Assembly (NCBI GenBank): GCA_033980235.1
Contig: CM067069.1
Coordinates: 12,660,828-12,724,827 of the forward strand
Length of the DNA stretch: 64,000 bases
From: Diadema setosum
Lineage: Eukaryota > Echinodermata > Echinoidea > Diadematoida > Diadematidae
Reading direction: 5' to 3'
In this document: one piece after another, positions 12,501 through 21,849 of the stretch
Layout of the letters: every line of letters starts with the position of its first letter
Numbering within the stretch: the stretch's first letter is position 1
The notes under the pieces: model-generated
What the model was told of the DNA's origin: nothing
Databases searched by the model: none
Seen by the model: only the letters and a program-made list of their open reading frames with translations
Made by a program: the position numbers and the translations under genes

Positions 12501-15500
12501 TCTAATTTGCACAGTACATTGTTTAAATACAATTTTGACTGAGAAAAATGACTGTCATTGTTACACTTTCTTTTTTGTTTTCTTTTCAGGTCAATTTCAT
12601 GTCGGCACAAATGTTGGCTGCAGAAGGAGGAGGTAAGAACATATTATAATGTCATTATCATTACTTTTTTTGGTCATTAATCATCTGTCACCCAAATCGT
12701 TGCTTTGACTTGTTAGTTGTACTTTGTATTTGTAGGTCTTTTGCATTAAAAAAAAAAAAGAATTGGTATCACAAGTTCATTGATTACAGGTACTCCTGTG
12801 ACATGTTATATCGAGCATCTGTACTGAGAGACAATAACATCTTTTCCCAAGACACTTCCAGTTTGTGTGATCTTTAATAAATATATCCCCTCATGTTCTG
12901 AGATAGACCATAATACCATTTTTGTTGTCTGTGCATTCTCTATGTGAAATAACTATTCACTCACACTTAACCCTAACTAGGCCGGGCTATTTAGGTAGTT
13001 GATAGAGCCGGGGGGGGGCCTCCCAGGCCCCCCCTCCAGATCTCGGCCGTCGACCGCGCGATCGCGACGAAAATTGGCACACACATTGCCTATGATGTAA
13101 TCTAAAATACCATGAAGTTAATTTTTCAAAAAATTATCATTTATGCTAGATTATGCTAATTTATGCATAATGATGCATGAAATCAGACTATTTGGTATAA
13201 ATCACAAAATAAAGCTCAAAACAGGCACATTTTTTGTGTAAATATTCTTTTTAGCGTCCTTAGCAAATGTAATGAAAAAAAATTGTGATATCAGAAAAAA
13301 TTCTTAAGTATTTTATTGTTTTTTTGAATTTCTTATGTATTTCTTTGTTTTTCGACTTTAAGTTTTTCATTGTTTTTTCGATGAAATTTGTTCGCGACAT
13401 CGCTCCAAACAAGAAAATATGTTATTCATTGATTTTAATCAATAAAACACCAAAATAATTATGCTTTTATGAAATTTGCCTGCAAGCACAGTTTGCATTG
13501 AAATTGTACACGAATTCACGTTTTTGAGCAATTTTTGGTCTGACATGCATGTACATATTTATGCGTAACTTCGGAACCGCGCGCCCGGGCGTCGCAAATT
13601 GGGTGTCAAAAGATGCGCAAGACTTGAAAGAAAAAAGTCATGAAACGTCGCGGTGAAAGCTTTTTGCGATTGCGATACATCGCGCGTAACGTCGAGGGGG
13701 GGGCCTCGGAGGCCCCCCCCCGGCCTAGTTAGGGTTAAACCTGTTGAAGAATAGTCCCGCATATACTTGGGTAGATGTCTACGGGAAATGTGTGTTGTAA
13801 CAAATTCAGCTCATCATGAATGGATTAAAAACTCTCTTGTTTGTTCGGCAGGCAAGACAAACCAGCCTCCCAGTGATAACATGCAGCTACTGGAGCAGAG
13901 AGCCCAGGCCCTGGCAGCGGAGGCAGAGGCTGACAAACCCAAGCTGAAAAAAGATATCCTCTTTGTCAGGTAGGTTCAAAACCTGGGTCTTTATTGTGAT
14001 ATACAGAATACTGGAAGAAAGACATTCTCTTTGTCAGGTAGGTTCAGAACTTGGGTCTTTGTTCTGTTGCAGAAAATACTGATAGAAAGACATCCTCTTT
14101 GTCTGGTGGGTTTGAACTCGGTCCTTATTCCTGGTACAGAAAATTGGTTTTGAGAAAAGCACAGCTGTATTGTGACTGTGTTCTGCATGTTTGATTGTGT
14201 AACCTTGTATGAGTTTTATAATCTTGCGTACTTGCAATACTGCAGCTGCATTAAATGCCAACACAAATTTGAGTATATTGGACTAGGATGATCTGTTTTC
14301 TTCGTTTTTTTTTTTTTTAAAGAGTACTTGTACCAAGATATTTACCAACGTCTTAATTTGGAGTAATATATGTAATTTTACATTCATGTCAGGTCTTGAT
14401 GGCTTGATATAACGTGTGAAGATATAAGAACTTGTTGTCTGAAGTGGATATTTAAGATATATTAACTTTGTGTTATAACTCAGACCATTGCATAGTCTGC
14501 ATATTATACATCATACAATTATGGCCATCATCATTGTCATTTTCATGTGTCATCTTCATACAGGAGTGATACCGAGGCCAAGAAAGAGGCAGTTGCCGAG
14601 GCGACGAGAGCTGCCAACCCAGCAGAAATCAACATCGACGACGATGATGACGACAGTGGTGAAGAGGTTGATGGTAAGAAGAAAGATTGTGTAATTACTG
14701 CAAAATAGTTTACCAATCTCTTTAAAAAAAAAGGGAAAGAAAATAAAGATGAGAGAAGAAATCCATCTACTGAACATGCCATTCTCTGCTCCCATTCTCT
14801 GCTACCCTACAAAAGTCTTTTCTGTGTAATATATGTCACTGTGTTGCATGCTGCGATAAAGTACATGTAGATATATGATAATTTATATTTCTCCACCCTG
14901 GCACAACAAGCCATTATATCATAGAAACAGGCGCGGTGGAGCACCCCAATTTGCATATCATTATCGCCCCGTTCTATTTGAATTTCCAACGGGCATCCAC
15001 GGCTGCCTGAAACTGTGTGCATGAAAAAGTCAAATATTTACTTTCTCCTTGTGCCGCTATGCGTGCCGCTAGTAAACTCAAACTTCCCACACTATCTAAG
15101 TTTTTAAAAACCTTCCTTTTGATGAAAAAATTATGAAATTTGCTGCACTAGAACTTGAGATATTAAAGCGTTTTGAAAATCACCTCTCGCAAAACATGCT
15201 CTCTGTTTTTTTCCGACTGGACTATGGCCGGGCTCCAATGTGTCCGAAATTGGCAACATAAGTTTATCAGGCCTCAATCCATATATGGTGAAAGTTTTCG
15301 CTTGGTTCCACCAGTACTTTTTGAGAAATCAACTTGTTTCTACTGGGTTTGGAATAGAAAATTATAGTCAGCAACACAATTGAAAATGACGTCATTTCTT
15401 TTCCCGTAATATTGGGCATGCGTGGTACGTGAGATTCAGGATTTCGTGCTCATTGTTGGTTTGCATGTGACGCAGTCAATTTTGCTGAGCGTCGCACGGC

Positions 15501-16725
15501 GGTACGGTGACTGCTGAGCTGCTGCCGCGCACGCTGCATGCAGCAATGCATTGTGTGTGCTGTGGCTGTGACATGCAACGCTACAATGTATACAGTGACG
15601 CGATTATATATACATGGGACCGACCTGTACGCTTTGCGTTCGTGTCATTTTTGACATCACCTTCTGTTTTTTTCCGACACAACCATGGCCGGGAATATTA
15701 CGGTATGAAATTTAAAATGCAAGCAGATAAATAAATTTAGGTGTACTTTGTTCGAATGGCGCTTTGGTTCCGCAATCACACTTCGTGAATGTTAGGATGA
15801 TTTTCGAGGCATATTTTTGGTGATTTTGCTCGCCAGGTTTTCGCTAAAATTTCACATTTCATCATTGTCAAATCCTCTAATATGTTATATGTGCATATTC
15901 GGACATGTTTTCAAATTCAAACTAACTCAATTTTAATCCGGAAATAGGTTTCCTTAAATTGTTATTAGCTTGAGAAGTTGTTTACTTTTTCTCAACTACG
16001 CGAGTACATGTTGTTTACTTTATGCAAATGAGGCTCGGCTGCCGATGGATTTCTGCGAGATAATTGGGGTGCTCCACCGCGCCTGGAAAGGAATTTGAAA
16101 AACACAAACCAACACCAAGAATTATTTTTCAACTCTTTCACCTCTTTGGTGCATTAAAGAGAGAGAGAAAGAGAGAGGCAGCTTTCCTCGCACTACATTT
16201 TTTAAGTGAATTTGATAAAACTAAACAGTCACATAAATTGACAGCGAACAATTTCTGTGCAAGAATCCCATGATGCTTTGTGTACACAGGAGCGTTACAA
16301 CCTTTGACCTGACAGGAAGTACTAATAGTCTGTGGTATGTCAGTGTGATGACATACCACTACCCAGTCTTTTTTTCACCATGTGCACTTGTATCCGTGAA
16401 ATCTGAGAATTTTGTATCCAATTAACCACAGCAAAGAACCACAGTTTTGTTACACCAGTCCATACATACTGGACATCTGAAATTCTCCAAAACAGGAGAA
16501 TTTATCAATTTTAACAGAAAAATTTGCTACATTCTCTTTGTGGAACGGATGAAGCATTGGATCTGTAGAATTGCATATGATGATTAATTGTATTGTTAAT
16601 TCTCAGCATCTGAAAAGTCTTAGTGTATTTCTTTGCTTGCTTTGTCTTTTCCAGAGGTGAACGTCGAACAGAAGAGCATTCCATCAGAAGTCTTTGGTGG
16701 CATCAAAGCGGATGAGGAGACATAG
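451..16725 (+). CDS. XAB2: XAB2/SYF1 pre-mRNA splicing factor (3' part, 17 exons)
   Basis: SYF1/XAB2 is a HAT-repeat scaffold of the Prp19/XAB2 complex. It acts in the nucleus in pre-mRNA splicing and, in vertebrates, in transcription-coupled repair. Joined exons: 451-510, 1785-1869, 2466-2617, 3031-3150, 3746-3846, 4584-4659, 5546-5632, 6070-6183, 6992-7078, 8155-8230, 8625-8734, 10068-10271, 11723-11839, 12590-12632, 13852-13969, 14564-14673, 16655-16725. They sum to 1731 nt, 576 residues plus TAG, with all junction phases consistent. The product aligns from memory to human XAB2 (about 855 aa) from the HAT repeat ARDIYEEA to the C-terminus, so roughly the N-terminal third lies left of the window. 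Successive HAT motifs ([42 protein letters not shown]) are visible, followed by a charged tail with an acidic run and the conserved end [10 protein letters not shown]. Introns hold many MITEs. Identity is secure; expression is not testable here. Confidence 0.96.
1785..1869 (+). CDS. XAB2: XAB2 exon b
   Basis: Acceptor CACCAG, donor GTGAGA, ends in phase 1. It encodes [19 protein letters not shown] and a short low-conservation Ser/Glu/Gly linker. Confidence 0.94.
2466..2617 (+). CDS. XAB2: XAB2 exon c
   Basis: Acceptor TGTGCAG, donor GTGAGT. It opens with [20 protein letters not shown] and carries the highly conserved block [20 protein letters not shown]. Confidence 0.96.
3031..3150 (+). CDS. 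XAB2: XAB2 exon d
   Basis: Forty codons in phase 0, acceptor AAACCAG, donor GTGAGA. It contains the HAT repeat [11 protein letters not shown]...[14 protein letters not shown]. Confidence 0.96.
3480..3709. repeat. MITE-like element, CGAAATAT family (diverged copy)
   Basis: Shares the order of blocks with the copy at 40157-40345 (inverted ends near ATGCCACATAT / ATATATGGTATAT, internal GTCAGGATCAGAGTAAATAT). Strongly diverged; lies in the intron before XAB2 exon e. Confidence 0.5.
3746..3846 (+). CDS. XAB2: XAB2 exon e
   Basis: Acceptor ATCCAG, donor GTGAGT, ends in phase 2. It encodes [20 protein letters not shown] then [13 protein letters not shown]. The Glu codon is split over the junction. 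Confidence 0.95.
4187..4482. mobile_element. MITE with ~26-bp inverted ends, XAB2 intron
   Basis: Left end AAGCCCACAGTGCACTACAC and right end, reverse-complemented, AAGCCCACAGCACACTACAC, each followed by an ACGACC-type block and a second inverted GACCTTCTGAC block. About 296 bp with no coding capacity, so non-autonomous. Flanks are TT and GA, with no clear target duplication. Confidence 0.75.
4584..4659 (+). CDS. XAB2: XAB2 exon f
   Basis: Acceptor CACCAG, donor GTTGGT (weaker than its neighbours). It encodes [20 protein letters not shown] and the short variable linker AYHDK. Confidence 0.93.
5546..5632 (+). CDS. XAB2: XAB2 exon g
   Basis: Twenty-nine codons in phase 0, acceptor CAACAG, donor GTATAG. 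It encodes [20 protein letters not shown] and ESFGTFK, matching the human VQNRVYKSLKVWSMLADLEE region. Confidence 0.95.
6070..6183 (+). CDS. XAB2: XAB2 exon h
   Basis: Thirty-eight codons, acceptor TTTTAG, donor GTATGG. It encodes a near-invariant HAT helix pair, [20 protein letters not shown] then [17 protein letters not shown]. Confidence 0.96.
6287..6514. mobile_element. MITE, TACTGTAAAAGTGG family copy 1
   Basis: Starts TACTGTAAAAGTGG and holds the internal block GGAACATATGACAGGCAAAA. The same order is seen at 9612-9824 and 50166-50388. The right end is degraded. Lies in an XAB2 intron. Confidence 0.65.
6992..7078 (+). CDS. XAB2: XAB2 exon i
   Basis: Twenty-nine codons, acceptor CATCCAG, donor GTGAGT. 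It encodes [20 protein letters not shown] and YLTKFMERY. Confidence 0.96.
7215..7536. mobile_element. 322-bp MITE flanked by TA
   Basis: Perfect inverted ends GGGAGCTTTAGATTT / AAATCTAAAGCTCCC flanked by TA dinucleotides, as expected for Tc1/mariner-type integration. An internal partial repeat of AGCTTTAGATTACGCTGGGACG is present (quoted in part). No ORF of transposase size. Confidence 0.8.
8155..8230 (+). CDS. XAB2: XAB2 exon j
   Basis: Acceptor TTTTAG, donor GTGAGA, ends in phase 1. It encodes [20 protein letters not shown] then AKFAK. A long minus-strand reading frame over this exon is an antisense shadow. Confidence 0.95.
8625..8734 (+). CDS. XAB2: XAB2 exon k
   Basis: Acceptor CCACAG, donor GTATGA. 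It encodes [20 protein letters not shown] and [16 protein letters not shown], another HAT pair. Confidence 0.95.
8909..9079. repeat. Diverged MITE (ATATAAC / GTTATAC ends)
   Basis: Left GGAAACTCGATATAAGGAG and right, reverse-complemented, GAAAACTCAGTATAACAAG are inverted relatives. A similar element occurs at 61402-61601. Confidence 0.5.
9612..9824. mobile_element. MITE, TACTGTAAAAGTGG family copy 2
   Basis: Inverted ends TACTGTAAAATTG / CACTTTTACAGTA; internal GGAACATATGGCATGCAAAA. Lies in the intron upstream of XAB2 exon l. Confidence 0.75.
10068..10271 (+). CDS. XAB2: XAB2 exon l (largest)
   Basis: Sixty-eight codons, acceptor CTGCCAG, donor GTAATA. It encodes [20 protein letters not shown] through [20 protein letters not shown]. 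It is notably more GC-rich than its flanks, as expected for a conserved exon in an AT-rich intronic background. Confidence 0.96.
10402..11170. mobile_element. TTAA-flanked TIR element, copy 1 (CCCTAA...TTAGGG)
   Basis: Flanked by TTAA at 10398-10401 and 11171-11174. Inverted ends CCCTAAAAAGACTGGG / CCCAGTCTTTTTAGGG are followed on each side by long G or C runs. The interior is AT-rich, without a transposase frame. The TTAA target suggests piggyBac- or Kolobok-type mobilisation in trans. A second copy lies at 12971-13734. Confidence 0.85.
11723..11839 (+). CDS. XAB2: XAB2 exon m
   Basis: Thirty-nine codons, acceptor GTCCAG, donor GTCAGC (weak at +3). It encodes the last HAT repeat, [20 protein letters not shown] and [20 protein letters not shown]-rich minisatellite begins shortly after the donor. 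Confidence 0.96.
11873..12125. repeat. CAGT-rich minisatellite in XAB2 intron
   Basis: Imperfect tandem array of roughly 10-12 bp units resembling CCAGTTCAGT, with units such as GTCCAGTTCA, TTCCAGTATA and GCCCAGTTCAG. It begins about 35 bp after the donor of exon m. Confidence 0.75.
12590..12632 (+). CDS. XAB2: XAB2 exon n (43 nt)
   Basis: Small exon, acceptor TTTCAG, donor GTAAGA, ends in phase 1. It encodes [14 protein letters not shown], matching human VNFMASQM. It is too short to be found by ORF length alone. Confidence 0.92.
12971..13734. mobile_element. TTAA-flanked TIR element, copy 2
   Basis: Flanked by TTAA at 12967-12970 and 13735-13738; ends CCCTAACTAGGCCGGG / CCGGCCTAGTTAGGG. 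Its interior is recognisably homologous to the copy at 10402 (shared GATCTCGGCCGT, AAATAAAGCTC and GGGCGTCGCAAATT-type blocks), but diverged. The two copies sit in different introns of XAB2. Confidence 0.85.
13852..13969 (+). CDS. XAB2: XAB2 exon o
   Basis: Acceptor CGGCAG, donor GTAGGT, ends in phase 2. It encodes [20 protein letters not shown] and [10 protein letters not shown]. Its 3' end and donor are the first copy of a 68-bp tandem triplication (see findings). Confidence 0.95.
13954..14117 (+). repeat. 68-bp tandem triplication spanning a 5' splice site
   Basis: The block CCTCTTTGTCAG|GTAGGTTC recurs with its GT at 13970, 14038 and 14106, exactly 68 bp apart. Copies share the following (AC)CTGGGTCTTT and TACAGAA(A)ATACTG-type sequence. 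The third copy has CTG|GTGGGT. Confidence 0.85.
14564..14673 (+). CDS. XAB2: XAB2 exon p (acidic tail)
   Basis: Acceptor ATACAG, donor GTAAGA. It encodes [20 protein letters not shown] and an acidic run of six Asp before SGEEVD. It corresponds to the human SDASREELAEL...EDEDEDE segment. Confidence 0.94.
14928..16085. mobile_element. 1.16-kb TIR element in last XAB2 intron
   Basis: Perfect 24-bp inverted ends beginning CAGGCGCGGTGGAGCACCCC and continuing AATT. GAAA flanks both sides, a possible 4-bp target duplication. The interior has CpG-rich and AT-rich parts but no convincing transposase frame, so it is probably non-autonomous. Confidence 0.8.
16655..16725 (+). CDS. XAB2: XAB2 terminal exon
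   Basis: Acceptor TTTCCAG; encodes [20 protein letters not shown] then EET and TAG at 16723-16725. It matches the human C-terminal block VRLEQQSVPAAVFGSLKED. The 3' UTR follows; its end is not identified. Confidence 0.95.
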
Positions 16726-18342
16726 ACAGTAAAACAACAACACATCATGTCCTTCGTAGTCGGCACCTATTACATCTCCTGCCCTCTCTATGTGACCTTG
16801 CATAATGGGGTGCAGTGTCCAGGTTGAGCCCTATCTGATTGTACACTAAGTTTATTATCTTTTCTTCCAGACTTTCCAAATCTCTCAGAGACAACCTTTT
16901 TCTCTGTCTTTTTTTTGGGGGGGTGGGGGGGTGGGGGGACAAATTGTTTCAACTTAGACCAGAAGTCCGTTAGGAACATGTGAAGTTCATTCATTTGAGT
17001 ACAGGAGATGTGGATACAATACTTGTCATGTTATTATGGATATCATGAGCCAAGTACATGTAATCCACCCACCTGTTTATAGTGACCACCTGTCTACAAC
17101 AGGGCAAGTTATTTTGATTTCCTCTCGATTAGTAACCAGACACAAGTTTTGACCATGATTCAATTTATGTGAGAAATTGTCTCCAAAACAGCTGACTGTG
17201 CCTTAATGTTGTGTCTGTGTTACAAATTTCACAAAGTTGTTGCCAGGGGTATTGATACTTTTAGAAAATTTGTCATGTTTCGTCAAGGTGCTAGTAACCA
17301 CATGCATCCAATTACCAGTTTTTGATTTGATGCATGACAGCTTTCTTGTAATAGATATGCGATTCAAGGATTGAATGGTTTGCCATGAGAGTGCTAAAAC
17401 CAGAGAGACAACTACCTTTTATTTTCCCCCAGTAGAAATGATTCAGTCAAAATAATCATGGAATTGTGGAGGACTATTTCTATGACAAACTTTGGAGGTT
17501 GGGTGAAGAAGCCACAAATTTTCAGTTTCGTCATTTAGAGGTTGCAGCAAATTATAAAATGTGAAATATCTTGAAGTGTGTTTCCAGTAAGCATGACCTG
17601 ATTGAAATGAGCACAGCAGCAGTGCAATGAACAATGTCTATAAATGTAAACACAAGGACATTTATAATGTTCCTTAACTTTCAATATGCAGAGTTGGAAA
17701 CCACCCTGATGTAACGTTGTTCACAGACAAGAAGTGGTCCCAATTGTGTCTTGCTTCTGTGATTCTTACAAAGGATGATCTTATACTGTAAAGCAAGAAA
17801 TGTTTATGACATGAAATTTTTGCTAAGTGGAGCTTACAGCCTTTTTTCTCAACACGAAATTTTCGCAAATTGCCACTAGTATCCAATGCTTTATAGTGTA
17901 AACGAGAACTTTCAGGTGCATTGTGATTTGACAAATCTTGGCTGTAGCAACATTGAAATGCACACAAATTTTCTGGTTTCATAGTACACACTTGTGGTAC
18001 AAGCCAAATTTCATGAGCATTGTGACTCTTATTAAAATTGCAAAGTACCCACATTTATAAAGAGGTTTTGATTGTTTCCAGAAGCTGGTTTCAGAATTTA
18101 ATGCTCAAAAGTCGAGCTGCATTATGATGGGGATTAGCTTCAAGTAACAGCAATAATAGTCAAAATCATCCTTGCATTAATGAAGCTACTACCTGTTGGT
18201 AGCTGTGAAGTTTAAGGGCTTCATTCACCATATATGACAGAGCTCTCAGGTCTCCCTGATATTGCTGGAGGCTCCCTGAATAAGCAAGTCTTTTCATGTC
18301 CTGATTAGAGAAATTGAAAAACCAGCTCTGATTTTGAAATAT
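16726..18342 (+). other. XAB2 3' UTR / convergent spacer, first part
   Basis: Sequence downstream of the XAB2 stop. It includes a G-rich run near 16917-16940 and a diverged MITE at about 17784-17950 (ACTGTAAAGCAAG family, related to 26177 and 41252). I find no AATAAA close to the stop; one lies far downstream at 18839-18844. The mRNA end is unknown. Confidence 0.5.
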
Positions 18343-18545
18343 AGTCAAACCTGTCTATAGCAACCACCCAAGAGAGACAAAAAAAAAAGAAAAAAAGAAA
18401 AAAAGTGGCCATTAAAGACAGGTGGCCACAATAGACAGATTCTTCAACATGCCTTTTCTCTCAGAGGGAATTGTTTTTAGTGGCTGTATATGACAGGTGG
18501 CCGCTATAGATACAATTGTATGTGGCCGCTAAGACAGGTTTGACT
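18343..18545. mobile_element. MITE with AGTCAAACCTGTCT ends
   Basis: Inverted ends AGTCAAACCTGTCTATAGC / GCTAAGACAGGTTTGACT with internal GTGGCC(A/G) repeats and an A-rich stretch. About 200 bp, non-coding. Confidence 0.75.
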
Positions 18546-19106
18546 TTATATATTTCTCCAAGATTGCTCTCCAAAACCTCTGTGGTTTACATATGGGAAA
18601 TGTTGGCAAGCCTAGTATGAAGTCACCTTGCAAACATGAATGTACATGTTTGAGTTATAAACCTGAAATCTTCCATGCTTTTGTTATCAAATTCTGAGGC
18701 AGAGGTCACCCACGTCACACAGGATTTGGGAAGAAAATGTGATATAACGTATGCACAAAGTGGTGTGCATATACTGATGTGTATTTTATTTTGTGTTGTC
18801 AAATTGCATCCATAATGCATGGTTAACTGTGAGAAGCCAATAAATTCTCCCTCCACAATGGTAGAAAATGTTTCTGTGAGATTTGCTCTGTATTGTGTGA
18901 CAATCTTTCTCTTGTTGATGTGTATGTTATATGCGAGAGTGGCCTTCCTTATGGGCACAATGTGGATTTGAAAAAGGAAATATGCCTTGTAGGAGAATTT
19001 ATTTCAGAGAGTTGTTTCAAGTCGAGAATACACAGTATTTGAACACTTGCAGTATTTTGTAGTTTGGCAGAATTTGAGTAAAACATGAAATCTATGAAAG
19101 CATTTT

Positions 19107-20152
19107 TAGCTCAACTGAGCCAAAGGCTCAAGTGAGCTATTGTGATCGCCCTTCGTCCGGTGTCCGTCGTCCGTCGTGCGTCGTGCGTAAACTTTTTACA
19201 TTTTCATCTTCTTCTTGAAATCCCCAAAACCGATTTTCTTCAAACTTGGCAGGTAGCATCCCTAGGTGGTTAGGAACTCAATTTGTTAAAATGGGCACCA
19301 TGCCCCACCCAGGGGGCCCCCAGGGGGCCCAAACCCCCCAAAATTAAGGAATCTGTAAAAATCTTCTTCTCTAGAACCAGAAGTGATAGAGCTAAGTTAA
19401 TACTATGAGTTAGTACATTAATTACTGTAGTTTCAAGTTTGTTCATGGCAGAATCAGGGGTGCCCCCCTTGGGACCCAGGGGAGGGGGGTGGGAAGGGGC
19501 CTAATGGGGCCTAAATTGTACATTTTCATCTTCTTCTTGAGAACCCCATGACCCATTTTCACCAAACTTGGTAGGTAGCATCCCTAGGGGGTTAAGATCT
19601 CAATTTGTTAAAATGGGCACCATGCCCCACCCAGGGGCCCCCAGGGGGCCCAAACCCCCCCAAAATGAAGGAATCTTTAAAAATCTTCTCTCGAATCAGA
19701 AGTTATAGAGCTAAGACAATACTATGAGTGAGTACATTAATGACTGTAGTTTCAAGTTTGTTCATAGCAGATCCAGGGGTGCCCCTCTTGGGGGCAGGGG
19801 GAGGGGGGAGGGGGGGGGGGTTGGGAAGGTCCAAATGGGGGCCTGAATTGTACATTTTCATCTTCTTCCTGAAAACCTCATGATGGATTTTCGTCAAACT
19901 TGGTAGGTAGCATCCCTAGGGGGTCAGGATCTCAATTTATCAAAATGGGCACCATGCCCCACCCAGAGGGCCCCAATCCCCCCAAATTAAGGAATCTTAA
20001 AAAAAATTGGGCCATTATTGTACATTTTCGTCTTCTACTTGAGAATGCCTGGTCAAATTTTGGTAGAGCTGTGAATAATTTAGATTAGTGACTGCGTGAA
20101 AGGTGAACTTGCGATACTCAGGTGAGCGCTAGACCCACGGGTCTCTTGTTTA
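19107..20152. mobile_element. Modular dispersed repeat (CTCAACTGAGCC type)
   Basis: Begins AGCTCAACTGAGCCAAAGGC and ends GGTGAGCGCTAGACCCACGG then GTCTCTTGTT, a combination I remember from repeats in several marine invertebrate genomes. The interior consists of tandem modules starting TACATTTTCATCTTCTTC at 19197, 19519, 19851 and a truncated one at 20021 (spacing 322, 332, 170). Each full module carries GTAGCATCCCTAGG and GGGCACCATGCCCCACCCAG. No coding capacity. Confidence 0.75.
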
Positions 20153-20211
20153 TAATCATAATACTGTATCGTACTATCAGTCAAATTCAGTATGTCCTCC
20201 AGGTATATTAA

Positions 20212-20569
20212 AGTGCCTGTTTACCTTTGGGAGCAGTGATTTTAAAAATGTTCAAGATATCACATTTGATGCATATGTGTAGGTCAGTTGTATCACAAAA
20301 CATCCTACCATAGAAGGATTTTGCAATAAACCTTAAATATAAGGAGATTTCACTATTTTTCTCAATAAACCGTAACGGTAGACGGTTAAGTCTGGAAACA
20401 TTTTTATTATAACCATTGTTCACATTTTGTGTATTTAACAATACTTAACATTGGTTATACTTATTCACATTTTTACATTGGTTGTTTCTATCCCAAACTC
20501 ACATTTTTAAACTATTTTGAAGCACTACTGCTGGGTTTTTATTTCATCTGCAAATGGTAAATTATGCCT
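20212..20569 (-). mobile_element. TTAA-flanked dispersed element, copy 1
   Basis: Flanked by TTAA at 20208-20211 and 20570-20573. Inverted ends AGTGCCTGTTTACC / GGTAAATTATGCCT. It is the reverse-complement relative of the element at 62011-62359 in CDK9, sharing blocks such as GCAGTGATTT and ATATCACATTTGATGCATAT. Confidence 0.8.
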
Positions 20570-21164
20570 TTAAGAATAGGCTAAGAATGGCCTCTCTGGG
20601 GTTAAAGGTGACATATCACTTCTGACTGTTTATGCACAAAATGTAGGCCCTACGGGATATTAACATTTCCTGTGAGAAAATATATTGTATCCTCAGTTTC
20701 AATCCAGCGATGTAAGCAAAGCATCTTGCTCTCAGCCATTCCTTCGAGACGGGGGAAGACTATCCCTGTGATTCACGGTAAATTCAAGTTTTGTTGATGC
20801 TTTTTGGGATATGTGAGGAACACTTTTTTGCAAGTGATGTTAAAGTGATCAATGGGAGCATAACGTGGGGCATAGACTGCCAACTTCAGAATGTCGTTTG
20901 CTTTCTAGATTCTGTAATGATTCTTCTAATATTTGCTCTGATCAACTGCTGTACCTTCATATCACAGATAGCTAGTAATTCCCTGTGGTAACAGAGATGC
21001 CACCCATTACTAATTGCAGTATTTTGTACCTTTTTTTTTTTTTTTTTTTTTGGGGGGGGGGGGTCAAAACTACTGTAGGTTGCATGGAAAATGTTGATTT
21101 TCCCAGTGTATTACTACACGTCTATTACAGGATTGGTAAAAATACTGTTTTCCCAGCAAAAGCA

Positions 21165-21349
21165 TACAGTCAACCTGGCCTATTAAAAATTGAATCTATT
21201 TGGACTGAAGATGTACCTTCGACTTCGAGACAACTTGACTTATGAGGGATTAAAAACAATAGAATATAAAGAGAAGAGGACGTGAAAAGACTTTCGACTT
21301 ACGTGATTATTTGTCCTATGCAAGGTCAATTTAAGCAAGGTTGACTATA
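21165..21349. repeat. MITE with ACAGTCAACCT ends
   Basis: Left TACAGTCAACCT and right AGGTTGACTATA are inverted. Internal ACTTCGAGACAACTTGACTT and CTTTCGACTTACG blocks are seen. Non-coding. Confidence 0.55.
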
Positions 21350-21727
21350 CCTTTTTAGTCCTCAAATACTGCAGTGTTCTTTTCCAGATTGGCATCCCTG
21401 ATCTGAGTATTATATGAAATTAAGACTGACTTCCATACAATAATACAAATTGCACTGTCACCGACATAGTTCATCAAATTCCTTCTGTTTTATTTCCTTC
21501 TTGCTGTGAACTTTCACACTCTGCTGAATACATCAATGCCTCATTTAGGCAACAGGGGTTGTATGTCTGGTGCTTGCATAGAATACTCCAAGTCTGCTAC
21601 CACTTTTAAATGACACAAGCATCACACATTAGGTGATATCAAAATACACATTGAATGAAGGGGGGAAAAAAAATTATTACCAAGGTATTTGCATAAAATT
21701 TAGTTAAAGACACAACAAACCCAAATG

Positions 21728-21849
<122 letters not shown>

